This document shows, one piece after another, positions 44,325 through 56,662 of a stretch of 64,000 nt of DNA (position 1 is its first letter; each line of letters begins with the position of its first letter). The notes beneath the pieces are model-generated. The model searched no databases, was not told the origin of the DNA, and saw only the letters and a list, made by a program, of their open reading frames with translations. Source of the DNA: Harmothoe impar. Taxonomy: Eukaryota; Annelida; Polychaeta; Phyllodocida; Polynoidae. The stretch lies in contig OX381721.1 of NCBI GenBank assembly GCA_947462335.1, positions 4,712,001 through 4,776,000 of the forward strand. Direction: 5' to 3'. Both the position numbers and the translations under genes were made by a program.

Positions 44325-44640
44325 TAGGGAGTGATCATTTTTTATCAACAGGGGGGGGGGTTGGTTTTGGGGGGGGGGGGGCAAAAAAAATCGGACCCCT
44401 TCACCGGGGGGGGGTGTAAAAAATTTGGACCCCTCTTTAAATTTAACCTGTTTTGGGCCAAAAAGCCAGCGCGTTACTATGCTTCAAAGGGCCCGCTCGA
44501 GTGCCAATTTCTGATCCGTATGGGTGGGGGGGGGGGGGGGTTACAAATTTTGACCTGTTGACCGAGGGGGGATGAAATTTTTTTTGCATGCTCCACGCGG
44601 AAACCCCCCCCCCTGTTGTTAAAAAATTATCACTCCCTTA
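44325..44640. mobile_element. Poly-G foldback element, best-defined copy
   Basis: Left TAGGGAGTGATCATTTTTTA and the reverse complement of the right end TAAGGGAGTGATAATTTTTT pair over about 32 bases and run into G/C tracts (CAACAGGGGG). The interior has several G runs with AAATTTGGACCCCT-like words. No coding frame. Confidence 0.7.
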
Positions 44641-44955
44641 ATTTTTCTCGATGTTTATGATTTTCAGGGTGCAGGGCCCCCCCCCCCATCTCCAATTAAT
44701 TGACCACTTGCCCTGGGCCATTTTTAACAAGAGATTGCCAATATGGACCTGACGTTAATCTCAATCTTTTTCAGATTAACATTTTTTTAAGATATTGAAG
44801 TCAAATAATGTATTTTAGTGCAAATGTATCATAACGTTGGTTCTAGCTAAGGCTTAGGAGGGTATTGTCGCCAATTTCAAGGCCAGTGTCGCCACTTTTT
44901 GGCAACATGGCGACAGCTGCCCACCCCACGAAATCTTCGACGACTTTCTGACCTG

Positions 44956-44988
44956 AGGGGGGGGGGGGGGGGTCCCCCCCCCCCCCCC
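44956..44988. repeat. G17-T-C15 homopolymer palindrome
   Basis: A run of 17 G is followed by a single T and 15 C, within a GC-rich stretch (44900-45140). Run lengths are as given in the sequence and may be affected by sequencing error. Confidence 0.7.
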
Positions 44989-45156
44989 ATGATGTTGTTG
45001 TTTGCTGACGGGCACGACGCGCCAATCTGACGAGACGCGGTGCGAACTCTTCGCAGGCGGAGGCACGAAGCGCGCAAAACAAACGACCGTGACCTTGGTG
45101 GCGGTGCGCGCTGCGAAGGAGTGACCAGAGTCGTGACTCGGGGACCAGTGTACCCC

Positions 45157-46165
45157 TAATATGGACCCAAGGAATTCAATGGATCTATTGGTTTGTTGCA
45201 TATACAGCTGGTTGCCTAGCGACGGCTATTCTAATTGTTTATCTGCCTAGCAACACACATTTCCATGGTCCTGAAAGGGATTATAATCATACCTACCCCC
45301 GCTAATATGGACCCAAGGAATCCAATGGTTCTATCCGTTTGTTGCTTATACAGCTGGTTGCCTAGCAACAGCTATTCTAATTGTTTATCTGCTTAGCAAC
45401 ACACATTTCCATGGTCCTGTAGTTGATTATAATCATACCTACCCCCCCTAATATGGACCGAAGGAATTCAATGGCTCTATCTGTTTGTTGTTAATACAGC
45501 TGGTTGCCTAGCAATGGCTATTCTAATTGTTTATCTGCCTAGCAACACAAATTTCCATGGTCCTGAGGTTGATTATAATCATACCTACCCCCCCTAATAT
45601 GGACTCAAGGAATTTAATGGTTCTATCCATTTGTTGCTTTTACAGCTGGTTGCCTAGCAACGGCTATTCTCATTGTTTATCTGCCTAGCAACACACATTT
45701 CTATGGTCCTGAGGTTGATTAAAATCATACCTACCCCCCCTAATAAGGACCCAAGGAATTCAATGGTTCTATCCGTTTGTTGCTTTTACAGCTGGTTGCC
45801 TAGCAACGGCTATTCTAATTGTTTATCTGCCTAGCAACACACATTTCCATGGTCCAAAGGTTGATTATAATCATACCTATCCCCCCAAATATGGACCCAA
45901 GAAATTCAATGGTTCTATCTGTTTGTTGCTCATACAGCTGGTTGCCTAGCAACGGCTATTCTAATTGTTTAAATGCCTAGCAACACACATTTCCATGGTC
46001 CTGAAGTTGATTATAGTCATACCTACCCCCCTAACATGGACCCAAGAAATTCAATGGTTCTATCTTTTTGTTGCTAATACAGCTGGTTGCCTAGCAATGG
46101 CTATTCTAGTTGTTTATCTGCCTAGCAACACACATTTCCTTACCCCCTAACATGGGCCCAAGGAA
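45157..46165. repeat. Satellite, seven units of 146 bp, with X-box-like palindromes
   Basis: GTTGCCTAGC recurs at 45211, 45357, 45503, 45649, 45795, 45941 and 46085: five steps of exactly 146 and one of 144. Four units have the perfect palindrome GTTGCCTAGCAAC; three have one changed base in the right half. Each unit also has CTGCCTAGCAACAC about 35 bases later, TTTCCATGG, GATTATAATC and a C run. Units are very similar. An isolated fragment occurs at 23769-23807. Confidence 0.9.
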
Positions 46166-46299
46166 TTCATCGGAAATGCCATATTTGAAGTAATATCATC
46201 CTTCCCCCTGATAACCCCTTCCCGGCCCTGCTTTTTTGGTGTCTTGAACGGGTTCCCTTCAAACATACCAACCATCTAGACATTATGTTTCTTCGAATG

Positions 46300-46371
46300 C
46301 AAGAATTGCGGTTGTTGCCGCGTATAAAAATGCCTGAGGCATTTTTTTACGCGGCAACAACCGCAATTCTT
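46300..46371. repeat. Long hairpin 1, about 33 bp arms
   Basis: CAAGAATTGCGGTTGTTGCC and onward (CGCGTA...AAAATGCC) pairs with its inverse across a GA-centred turn, with one or two mismatches. Between this and the next hairpin are 68 bases. Confidence 0.85.
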
Positions 46372-46438
46372 GTTAGTTTAGCCTTAGTCCTTTTTGAATA
46401 TCAATTCTTCATTCTGACCAATATCCCTACATACTCAG

Positions 46439-46539
46439 AAAAGTCAACGTCATTGTCGCCGAAACCACTCTCACCTGAAAGTCAGGCACTGTCTTACTTT
46501 CAGGTGATTTTGGTTTTAGCGACAATGACGCTGACTTTT
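46439..46539. repeat. Long hairpin 2, about 43 bp arms
   Basis: AAAGTCAACGTCATTGTCGC pairs with GCGACAATGACGCTGACTTT, and CACCTGAAAGT pairs with ACTTTCAGGTG nearer the loop, with a few mismatches between. It is the partner of the hairpin just upstream; both may be arms of one foldback element. Confidence 0.8.
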
Positions 46540-49500
46540 AGGAGTGTGTATAACTAACCTGGGATTAACACTACAGACTAAGGCCTGAAGCTTTATGATT
46601 ATCAATGAGCACACAGTGACTTCATGTGCACCTAAGATACAAAGAGGCAGGCATGTAACAAGATGAGTGAACTATTCAAGTTTTGACTCTGAAACCCTTT
46701 GAAAGTCTATCCGCTTTTAAGATCTTTCAGGGGCATATAGTGCTTATGCCATCTTAGGCAGTAAAACTAATCTGAGTTTGCCCAAGACCCAAAGAAGTTT
46801 GTAGCTTGATTAAGGTAACAAAGAACAACTATTTACAGGATGTCAAGAGATTAGCACCTTTTATTGTGAACCATTTTGGGGGATTGTCTTCTGCGTGAGC
46901 AGGAATTAACTCCTTGAGGTGAAAGAGAACATGCCTTCTCTGATTACAACAAAAAGGTAAATGTACTGATTTAAAGAGACTTATAATGGCTTACATAGAT
47001 TACAATTACAAGAGTTATTAAAGTTTTGAAGGTAAAACGCCTTGTTGCTGTTCAGCAGTAATTATTCACCGGTAGCAGGGTGGGTGAGAAAATTCTAAAC
47101 AAAAGTACAATTTTTAATAGTTTTCATCATAGTAATTTTGCATCAGATCCTCTACTTCAGCTATTTCTAATGACATGGACCTGATAGTTCCTGTCAGTGG
47201 AAATCTTTTACTAGATTTTTGTCTAGAGACCTCTTCCATTTCCAATGAGACACTTTGTAGATTTAGCAGTTAATGGGGGTTATTATCATGTTGTTATTAT
47301 AACAGTACAACTCAAGTGTACTACTTCTATTACTCCTGCGGTAGTCTACTACTCAGATGCTGCAGTCGATTCCTGGTCTCTCTCCTAGGGGTTACCTGGT
47401 TGACACTTCCCACAATCCACCAGTGTGACCCAGTTAGCTTTCAAACACTGGGACCAGGTACAGCCATTCTTTTTTTACTATACTATTCAAGTACAGGAAT
47501 ATATGAATAATCTCTTACCTTCTGTCAGCTAATTTCTTTGTTTTTTCCCTTGTGTTTCCTGACAATATCCACTTATTGTATACCATCTATATACAGAGCG
47601 GCTAAATCGTTAATTAAAATATTAACACACCTTGGCTAGAAAGGTACAAGTTGTAAGAGCTAAGAGTTAAGGAAAAAAGATGTCATCTTTGACTGCTTGT
47701 GTCTGATTCTTCACACTTTCCAAAGTTATGCACCATTTGTACATTTTCATAAGAACAGAACACAACCACAAGAGACACCCGTACCAAGGTGGGGTATATT
47801 GGACCCTTTTCCTGATTATAAATGACAGGATTGAGATATAATTCATCAGCTTTGGCAAATTGCCTGGTGTATCTGTGTGTGACCTCAATCATGAGCTGTG
47901 CCCCAACACTGATACCTGCACTCTTCCACCCATCCATATAGACCCATTCTTTATCATGGTTTATATAGGGAAATACGTGACAGTCTATTGTATATAGCAT
48001 GGGAAAAGAAGAATGGCTTTCTGGTGGAAATCTCTGAATCTATCCTGTTTCAGTTAGGTATTTATTTTGTATTATTTTGATTGACTTGCAGCAAAGGTAA
48101 TAAAAGTTCAAGGAACAAAAACAAGTACATTGATGAGCATGAGGAGGTCTTCACAATTAGGATATATGTTATTCCATCTGTGTCCTTGCCCTGGTAATTG
48201 GCCAAGAGACATGCAAGGTTCTGGAGGTATCTCGCCTTGGTGTTAATCATGTGTGGTTACTTGTAAAGATGATGAGGACCTACTCCCTACTGCCTCATCT
48301 ACATGTAGACAGTGCTGTAAGGTATTCCCCAGGAAGAACTGATAGCGCTACAGCAGTAATTGGGTTGTGCAGATTCATTGTTCTGCCAAAAGGCATGTAA
48401 TCATAAGATTTGGATGTTGTGCCAGACAGAAAGTTCCTGAGTGGTATTCAGTGAATACTGTTCCAAGATTGTCTCCACGAAAATGAGCCTTTGTGAAATA
48501 TTGATAACTTCTCAAATAACTGTACAAGGGTGTATTGTATTGACTTATATTGGAATTATGTAGTTCTGGCATTGTATTGGTGCAATAAAGGGACACAGCC
48601 TCTAAGCCTTAAATCGAAGAGAAAAAGATAATATCTTTGGCAACAACCAATGAATGTCCTACTTAGGTAGGATATAGTTTTAAGGGTTGGTAGGCAAGAC
48701 CCCTTGAAAACAACTGGAATTTTTTCAACCCACAAAATCATGTTTACACTGTAAGTAGATTCAGAATTGGGTAGCATGTTGTGCGACAGAGAAAACAAAG
48801 TCAAAAACTGAAGTGGACCTCTGCTTAACCCTTTACCCAATTTTGTAAGCTCAAGTCCAAACAAGTCCAAAAGATATGATTCATGGCCAATGATTTAATA
48901 CTGACACTATAACTGATCAACAGAACATATCACAGACCTACCCGAATTCTCTACAGCACTCCAGTACACAGACTAGGAACCATCATCCTAATGCGTGTGC
49001 AATAATTACAGCTATCAAAATGTATTATACACCAACTAGCTGACCTCTGTTTCTGTTTCACTGTCTCCAAAAAGGGGAGCCTGTCTGCCTTCACACTTTA
49101 TCATTGATCTCCTTCTGTTCAATGACCACTTTTGTTAGCAGCAATTCTCTATTATAATCTGTCAGACAGATCAAGTTTCTAGTAAATAAATAACTAAAAA
49201 TAAAGCCTTCCGCTAGAATATGTCACAAAAGCCATAAACATTCATACTTGAATGAGCTTTGCTGCAACAAAAAATCCCTTTTCAATGTCATTTGCTTTCC
49301 CTACAAAATAATACAGCCATACTCAGAAGACAAATCAGGAGATAGCAGGATGCTTAAAGCTTTAGATTGCATTGCAGCTCTAGCAATAACAACACCATTA
49401 GTACCACTGTACAGGCTGGGACCCTATATTATGATGCCTGTAGCTCAATCTCCATTACTTGGTGCAGGTGCTGTCCCCTATATCCCCCTTACCACGGGCA

Positions 49501-49964
49501 TCAGGCCTGAAATGAGGCTGTAAACCTCCAGGTACCAAACACTATAAAGCCTTAGTTCAGCTGGAGGTGCCGTTAACTCTGTGTGGGCCTATTGTATTAC
49601 TGGGGTTGGGAGGAACAGATAAAGACTAACACAGGACCGTTGGTAGTCTAATGAAGGTTCATAGCATTTGTTTCTTTTACAGGTGCCTAAATGTTATGCC
49701 CTTGGTAACCCTTAAGGATATGTTATGGAATACCTCTTCAGAGCTGTAGTATTTACTGTTTGAAAAAGTTCATTTGGCGTTGACCTGTGTTTAAAAGAAC
49801 TTATAACTACTTTTTTCTCTCTAATAATTAACCTTAATAGAAATAAAGCATCAATCAATGAAAAAAGTTAACAGGAAAGGCAAAGCAAAAGTTATACATG
49901 ATCATTTTGAATTTCTGCCTCATCTTTACAAACAGACACCTGGCAGTTTTTTTCATAAATATAA

Positions 49965-49967
<3 letters not shown>
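46540..49967. other. Unique-looking sequence without supported genes
   Basis: Two minus-strand frames (48000-47683 and 48870-48556) are of ordinary composition. The first, with VYMDGWKSAGISVGAQL, could be an exon, but I find no convincing splice pair or family. No repeats shared with the left half are seen. Confidence 0.3.
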
Positions 49968-50030
<63 letters not shown>

Positions 50031-50043
50031 GTATATATATATT

Positions 50044-50078
<35 letters not shown>

Positions 50079-50079
50079 G
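49968..50079. repeat. TA dinucleotide microsatellite
   Basis: About 110 bases of TA repeats with occasional GT/TT/CA interruptions. Open frames across it are artefacts of TATATA translation. Confidence 0.9.
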
Positions 50080-51747
50080 TCATTAAATGAGTTATGCACG
50101 CATTATCATAGGATCCTATATTGCCTAGTGTTGCATTATAGAAAGATTGTCCCACTGTGCTCCTTTAGACTCAGACACCCAGTATGCCCCACAGGGTACA
50201 CCAGCAGACCTATCCACTTTACCTCAATGACAACAACATCCACTGTTTTCCCGCAGGGGGCATGTTATTTATTGATCCAGCATGACATGCAGACGGGTAG
50301 GTTACAATATGTAAGTTATACTTTAGTAATAGTGCTCTAGGCAAACATCCAGTAACATTCTGCTAGTCACCGTACATAGAAAGTCACTTTGTGAGACACC
50401 CCCATGAGATGTGCTTTCAGAGTAGTAGACTTACACACGGCTGTTTGCTGAGATGCCCAAAACACACATCCTATGTAATGAAACGTATGCATGGTATATA
50501 TACATCAATGTGAACCAGACATAGTTCTTTCATTCATATTCACACAAAGTTGACGTCTACTGCTGACTCGGGGATACCGATAGATAAGCAAAAATGGCAC
50601 GGCCATTGCATATTTGTGATTGTATTCAACAAGTGTATGCCATAGACCTCTAATCTAATGAAGTTGAACCTCTCACTATCTAAAGTTGAAGCAGTCTGCC
50701 CTTCAGAAATTATGCTGTGTCTGGGATGATATATCGAGTGTGATAAACCCCAAAGCATGCATGAGATGAATAGCAAGGCTAAGTGACAGGGTCTAATAAA
50801 AAAAGGTATTGGACCTTAACCAGCTGATTCATTACATATTGTGTGTTAATGTATATTGCCCAAAAACTAAATCTGAACTCAGACTCTAACCCACTTTGCC
50901 TGTACAGATACTGGCAGTAATAAAGGTGATAAGAGCTTGGAGGTAGGAGATTAAAATCTCAGTTTGGCATGCAATGACTATCACAGCTCAAAACTGACAG
51001 CTCAAAATTGATTGATTTCAAAGCAGTACTTATGGAGCTATCCATCAACTTGTGTGACTATTGCATGTGAAGCCTAGATTCATGAGCTGTCACAATCCAC
51101 CACTACCACACAAGGTTGTGTAGAGTGGTTGTAGTGATGCATGCCATAGTGCAGACAGTGCGCCAATTACTGAACTTCTTAATATTTGTATTTTCTTACA
51201 TAAACTGGTCTTTTGTAAACCAAATTTGATGCCTCCCTAAGGAAAAGTTTTCTAGTGATATAACTATATTTCCTCAATAACCGTGAAAGCCCAACCTTTT
51301 CATTGTTTCTGAATAACATGAATGGTGCATTTTTTCTTTAGTGATTTGTCTATTCTTGATGTAAAGCAGGTGTATAAGAAGTTTGTATCACAAGACATAC
51401 ATGGGTGAAGGGGGCGATAAATTGATGCCCTATGTGAGAAGTAACACATTGCCTTACTAATTCAAAAACAAAACCGAAACTGTGTAACCTTAGCCTGAGG
51501 TGCATTAAGGGCAATGTTGTGTTTTATTTCAATATAGATGTTCTCTTCATGTTCCACAACTCATCCTAGCAGGTAACAAGCATAACAACTCACCTTTCTT
51601 ATGTATATCATGTCCCAGCCTTTAACATGCATTACCATCTACAGCCATACTGTTTGTGAGATGAATGGCTCAATCAACTTTAAACAGTGCAAGCTGTTAA
51701 GTTCCCAGTTGACATCTCAACGGGAGTAGAAGGGTAACATTTCTGAG
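50080..51747. other. No supported gene
   Basis: Unique AT-rich sequence; no domain, splice-supported frame or repeat recognised. Confidence 0.3.
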
Positions 51748-51960
51748 GGCTGTGTCTCATTGGATTGGGCTGATTGGAAAGTCTTTGACTGAGTGCAATC
51801 TTTGACTGGGTGCAATATTTCAGCGGGTGCAATCTTTGACTGGCTTGATAGAAAACGGTTTACAATGGGGATATTAAGGTTGACTATTTAAGTGTGATGA
51901 AATCCGTTCAGCCCATTTATATCTTCATCTGCCTTAAATAAAGCGTTCACCAGTGGATAC
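51748..51960. mobile_element. Half copy of the GGCTGTGTCTCA foldback family
   Basis: It starts GGCTGTGTCTCATTGGATTG and has three TTTGACTGGGTGCAAT-like repeats corresponding to the GGTGCCA/TTTGACC repeats of the other copies. The right inverted end is missing or too diverged to see. Confidence 0.5.
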
Positions 51961-54391
51961 AGTATTGACCAGTGTTAGAGAGCTTGAATACTTAGTTTTG
52001 TGGGTTAATTCAAAGTCCTTCTTCAACAAATGAACACACTAAAGAATATCAAAAATAAATCAACCACTGTCATAAGAGGCAAGTCATCTACCCTAGAAGA
52101 CACAGCATACCAAGGTTGTTTTTTTTATTATCAAAGAGATCAACATTGATGCTGGATATAGCAGGAATATTCAGGACTTTATTATTGAATATTTGTCATA
52201 AAGTATGATAAAGATACAGCATTTCAATAAGACTCAGCACACCGAACTCCCAATGATTCCAGAACCATCCTCATCTAATATCAAAGCCACCTTGCCTCAT
52301 GTTCATCTTCTGGGAAATCTAAACATCTGAGAAGACAGTTTCCATGCTTAGCATCCTGTAACAGAAACCTGTTCTGACTGATAATAATAATCTCACATTA
52401 TCAAAAGGATCAACGTTAAGCATGGATCTTAATTAACCTGACTAGGAACTTAACCCATTCCTTTGGCCTCGGATACCCCACACCGCCTGCCCATTGACTC
52501 TTAACAAGGGTTAAGCAGCAATGCCTGACCCATCCAAATTAGGGTCAAGTATTGCTGGACTCCCCTAAGTGGCTGGAGAGTCTGGCCACTCCAGACAATC
52601 TTTTCAGAGTCTGGCAATGCTGGACGCTAGGGAGCCTATTTTTCAACTTCCAAGAGTCCAGAATTGCAGACTTTGTGGAGTAGGTTCAGCATGACCAGAT
52701 CCTCCAACCATTTGGGTGAGTGCAGCATCGAAATAAAAGTCCATTAGTCCCTAACCTTCACTAACTTGTGGGTTGTTCTGGCAACATGGTCAAAGGACAG
52801 GTTGACTGACATTTTTTTGAGTGCCTTACACTTTCAGAAACCCATCTGTGTGGTTCTCTACTTACCCATAACCCCGCAATAGGTCTTCCCTACCTCATAC
52901 TTTCAGCTGCTTGAAGCTGCATTGGCGGGGGAGGGGGGGAGGGGGGAGGTAAGCTGTAACCTTATCTAGCCACCATGTCCCTGCTATCTGCATGGTAGTC
53001 GCTTATGGATTAATTTTTGGCCTATTTTATCTGACTTAAGAATAAGGTAATTCTTTGGTTCAAGGGTGAAGACAGCAAACACTTTCTCATACAGAGAATA
53101 TAATGCGATAAAGGCTAGATAAAAGCTGAAACGTTGTGATCGATGCATACTACCTGTATTATGGTGAAAAGGAACTTCTAAATTTTATGTTTTGTCATTC
53201 TAGTTGTGTCCATTATAAATATTTAAATCTAGTGTTGAGAATCATTTTGCTTACTTGCAAGCATATTTTCAGGAAGGCAGAGGACATAAACTATTAAAGC
53301 ACTTTTCTGCCCTTGAAGCAATGAAGTGTCATTTTGCCAGTGTAACCCCATTTGCCAGTGTAACCCCATAGTCTAGACACTCTAAGGTAATCCAATATAC
53401 CACCTTTACTACTCCTTGTGGATCTACTTCCCCTTGGCCATGCTTTCTGATTACATGGTTATTTCTGGTTTCACTGCAGCTTACTTATCAATGTCCTAGA
53501 CCTTACCCATGACGAAGTAGGGAAAGTAGAGAGATATTGTCCATATTCCTATGCTATACTAAACTTGTATGTCTGTAGACCATCTGAAGTGCAGCATCTT
53601 GAATACCAGATTGAATAGGGCCTCAGCAAAAAAAAGCTTCTTGCTAATTTTTCCTTGATTAACTGACAAAAACAGCTTTGTGGAGCCTCACTTTAGACTG
53701 TGCTGCCTAAAGAAATAGAGTCTGGTAACACTTTTAGACTCAATAAAATGTGCCGCATTTTCCATGATACAGCCAAGAAAAAACTTTGGAAAACTATACA
53801 ATGTAATTCTAATTCCTTCCTGAAAACAGCATTTTAAGATTATTGACAATTCATTATTTTACCTACTGCAAAACCATAGAGGATTCCAAGAATCAAAAAA
53901 GCACAGTTTTGTGTAAGTGTGGAGACAAACTATTAATGGCCTTAGACACACAGTGCCAATTCTCCAAATGATACACCAATGATATACCAGCTATGAATCT
54001 GGAAGTAATATATAACCTATTGCAAGTAACATCCAACACGGGAGTGCCATTTGCCTAGACACACTGGCAGGGGGTGAAAGTAAGCAAAATGTTCCAGGGG
54101 GAAGTAATACAAACACAGTATACACACGGTAAACACACGGTTGCCAGGGACCTGCACACCACCAGGGGAGTAAGTGAGGCACTAGTGTAAGCCTCGACAC
54201 AAATAAAGATGCTTTTTATGATGAGGTGCGTCAATCACATCTCTTAGGCACTTAGTTCTTGGTTAAATTCAGGAAAGGTGATACTGCCTTGCACCAATTA
54301 CCACTTATATCTTTAAAATTTATACATTCCTTCTGAACCCTTCTTTATCCTGTTAACACATCAGCCCTAGCTGTACCTATAGAATACTGTG
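51961..54391. other. No supported gene
   Basis: Only a G-rich patch at 52925-52950 and a short direct repeat near 53337-53370 (TTTGCCAGTGTAACCCCAT, twice) stand out. Confidence 0.35.
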
Positions 54392-54790
54392 AGCCCTTGG
54401 CGCTGCAGTTCAGAGAGTTATTAAGGTGGAACCCGCCTGGGGGCCGGGGCTGAACAGATAATTGAAAGGGGTCAACTTATCTGTGATACATCAGGCCCTG
54501 AGCTGCTACCATTATGTCCTTAGGGAGTTGATATAATCATCATCAGAAGATGGAAGCATCTCTCTGTGGACTAGAGGTGTCCAATAGCTAAATTACCATT
54601 GGGTCGTGTATAGTAGTGCCTTCAGAATACTGATGTATACTAACAGTCAAAGCTGTGAGGTGGGAGCTGCCTGGGTGTCTGGGGTGAGCAGTAGTAGGAA
54701 GGTGTCATCTTATCTCTGATGCACCAGGCCAAGGGCTGCTCCCATTAATGGCATTAAGGGAGATGATATACTCGTCATTAGAGAGAGAAG
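54392..54790. repeat. Diverged tandem duplication, about 235 bp spacing
   Basis: Two blocks share, in order, AGAATACTG, TGCCTGGGTG/CGCCTGGGGG, TCTGTGATACATCAGGCC / TCTCTGATGCACCAGGCC, GCTGCTACCATTA / GCTGCTCCCATTA and AGGGAGTTGATATA / AGGGAGATGATATA. Divergence is considerable, so the duplication is old or the sequence is partly constrained. Confidence 0.55.
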
Positions 54791-55537
54791 ATGGGGCAGT
54801 TCAATGTAAACCACAGGTCTGCTTTTATTGTTGGGATATATCTCTAAGGAACACCAATCTAGATGTCTTTACTCAAACCAGAATATGTGTTATTTTGAAA
54901 AATGCCAATCAAGTGCATGGACGGGCCTGATAAATTTGATCCAATCTGAACATGTTATTTGTTCGTTGGAGGCATATGGTTTGCCCTCTATTTTGTTAAG
55001 CAAACAGATGTCCATGGTGCCTAGCCCAAGTCAGGTATGATCCATGGCTACCTTAGGGCAGACACCTGTCACCTGCTAGTAGCATCATAGCTCTTCATAC
55101 CTCAAGATACATATCAAAGCAATGTATTCATGGCTTACAGGCTCGACAACCATCTTTTCACCACATATCCTGCTTAACAGTCACTTCGCACCTGTTGACA
55201 CAAATTCAATGGTTTATTATCCTACTTCCAGCCATTAATAGTGATCTATGAACTCTGCTACAAGGGGTGTCAACATAATTTATCACTCTTTAATGTAATT
55301 TACCACCTGTCTTTTGCTACTAACTGCCCATAAAGTCAGGCATAAACTGCAGTAGTACATCAGCCCATGTTAATACCTTTGTTTCATATAAGCCAATTCC
55401 ATATTAGTAACCTTAAATGTACATTAAATTGATTTGTTATTGCTAATGGTGGGAAGAGCGTTTATCCAAGTGAGCCAGGCTGGTGCAAGGAATATGTGAG
55501 GCTTAGGAAGAGACTATAGCTTTGGCATAAGGAAAGC
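54791..55537. other. No supported gene
   Basis: Unique sequence with no repeat or splice-supported frame recognised. Confidence 0.3.
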
Positions 55538-55749
55538 CTACTGATCAAAAAGAGATTTCAGCAATCTTTGCCCCAGGGTGCTACAAACCCTATGCACTGC
55601 ACAGTATGCCAGAGACAGGTATTCCGGATCAGCCTCACCAATGGCGGGATTTTCGAGGTAGTTCATGACCAGAAGAATATTGTGATAAAGTATATCAACA
55701 TCTATGAACTGCCAAAGTGCATGCCAAAGATAATGACTTAATGAAGTGT
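55538..55749 (-). CDS. Candidate terminal exon, unrecognised
   Basis: On the minus strand an acceptor-like GGCATGCACTTTGGCAG is followed by a frame reading YHNILLVMNYLENPAIGEAD and on through a Cys-containing helical-looking stretch (AYCAVHRVCSTLGQRLL) to a TAG stop. The composition is protein-like and not derived from a repeat. No family is recognised, no partner exon is proved, and the acceptor is only moderate. It lies downstream of the other minus-strand candidate, which ends in its own stop, so they cannot simply be joined. Confidence 0.25.
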
Positions 55750-55756
55750 AGGACAA

Positions 55757-56315
55757 GTCGGTTTAAATCACTGCCTAAGGCATCTTGGTCAAATTTTTTG
55801 GTGAATTACCAGTGCTCCATGACTCAGTCAGAATGATATTAGAGATACATTACAAAACATCAGCCATGCCTTACAATATATATTGTGAGTTACTCACTAA
55901 GGCTACTTTGAGTAGAGCCAAACATAGTCAGTCCTCATAACATGGTGGTCTGGACACTAATACAGACCACCATACATGGGTAAAGCACTCTGGAGGAACA
56001 ACTTCTCCCTGATTGCTGCAGTGGTTAATGGTAATATGGGCTGACTAAAGGTCACTTTAGGGTAAACCAGAATCCACATTACTGGATAGGCTATGCAGTT
56101 AGATAGACTAGTAGGTGATGCTCACCTTCTACCAATCCAGAGTGCAATCATCAGCCTGACATGACAGAGTGCTAGACAAGGTCCTACTATTTGTAATGGC
56201 CAGGCCTCATTCCATACAGGTCAGGAAGAAGGGGTTTTATTTGAAGTATGACATGAGTTCCACCCTTTTTCCTACAACTTCAATTGAATTGATGTATGAC
56301 TAGTCATATTCATTG
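55757..56315. other. No supported gene
   Basis: Sequence between the two minus-strand exon candidates; nothing recognised. Confidence 0.3.
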
Positions 56316-56662
56316 TTATATTAGATATTCTCTTTCGCTTGATGTGAGGTGCTCTTCATAAAAAGCTGTTTTCCTTAAGAAAAAAACTAATTGGTAACTT
56401 CTCCTTAGTTTTGATTCAAAGTGACTGTGCATGTCTTTTTTCTCAAGTACAAAACCTCCTAAACTTTTGAAGGATCTTGATGTTTTTAAGCACCACCTCA
56501 ATGGTGCAAAGAAGCTGTCCAAATCTTCTTGAAGTACAGTTTGACATGGCTCAAGGTTCATAAAAAGCAATGTGACCGCAGCGGACACTTGGCCAGCTTT
56601 AATGCCAGATGTTAAGTTTCTGTCTAAGAGACTGTGGAGGATACTTGACGGTGAAAGCATTT
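56316..56662 (-). CDS. Candidate terminal exon, unrecognised
   Basis: On the minus strand the acceptor CCCGTCTACATCCAG precedes a 114-codon frame (MLSPSSILHSLLDRNLTSG..., ...LRRSYQLVFFLRKTAF..., ending SSEREYLI and a stop). The amino-acid composition is balanced, with a predicted helical character (HSLLDRNL, LLFMNLEPC, LVFFLRKTAFYEEHL), and there is no repeat origin. This is the strongest coding candidate in the right 17 kb. I cannot assign a family. It could be the last exon of a gene extending to the right. Confidence 0.35.

Noticed and set aside
47683..48000. Minus-strand 105-residue frame of ordinary composition
   Set aside because: Could be an exon, but no convincing acceptor/donor pair or family; left in the gap description only.
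49855..50340. Isoleucine/tyrosine-repeat proteins on both strands
   Set aside because: Translation of the TA microsatellite.
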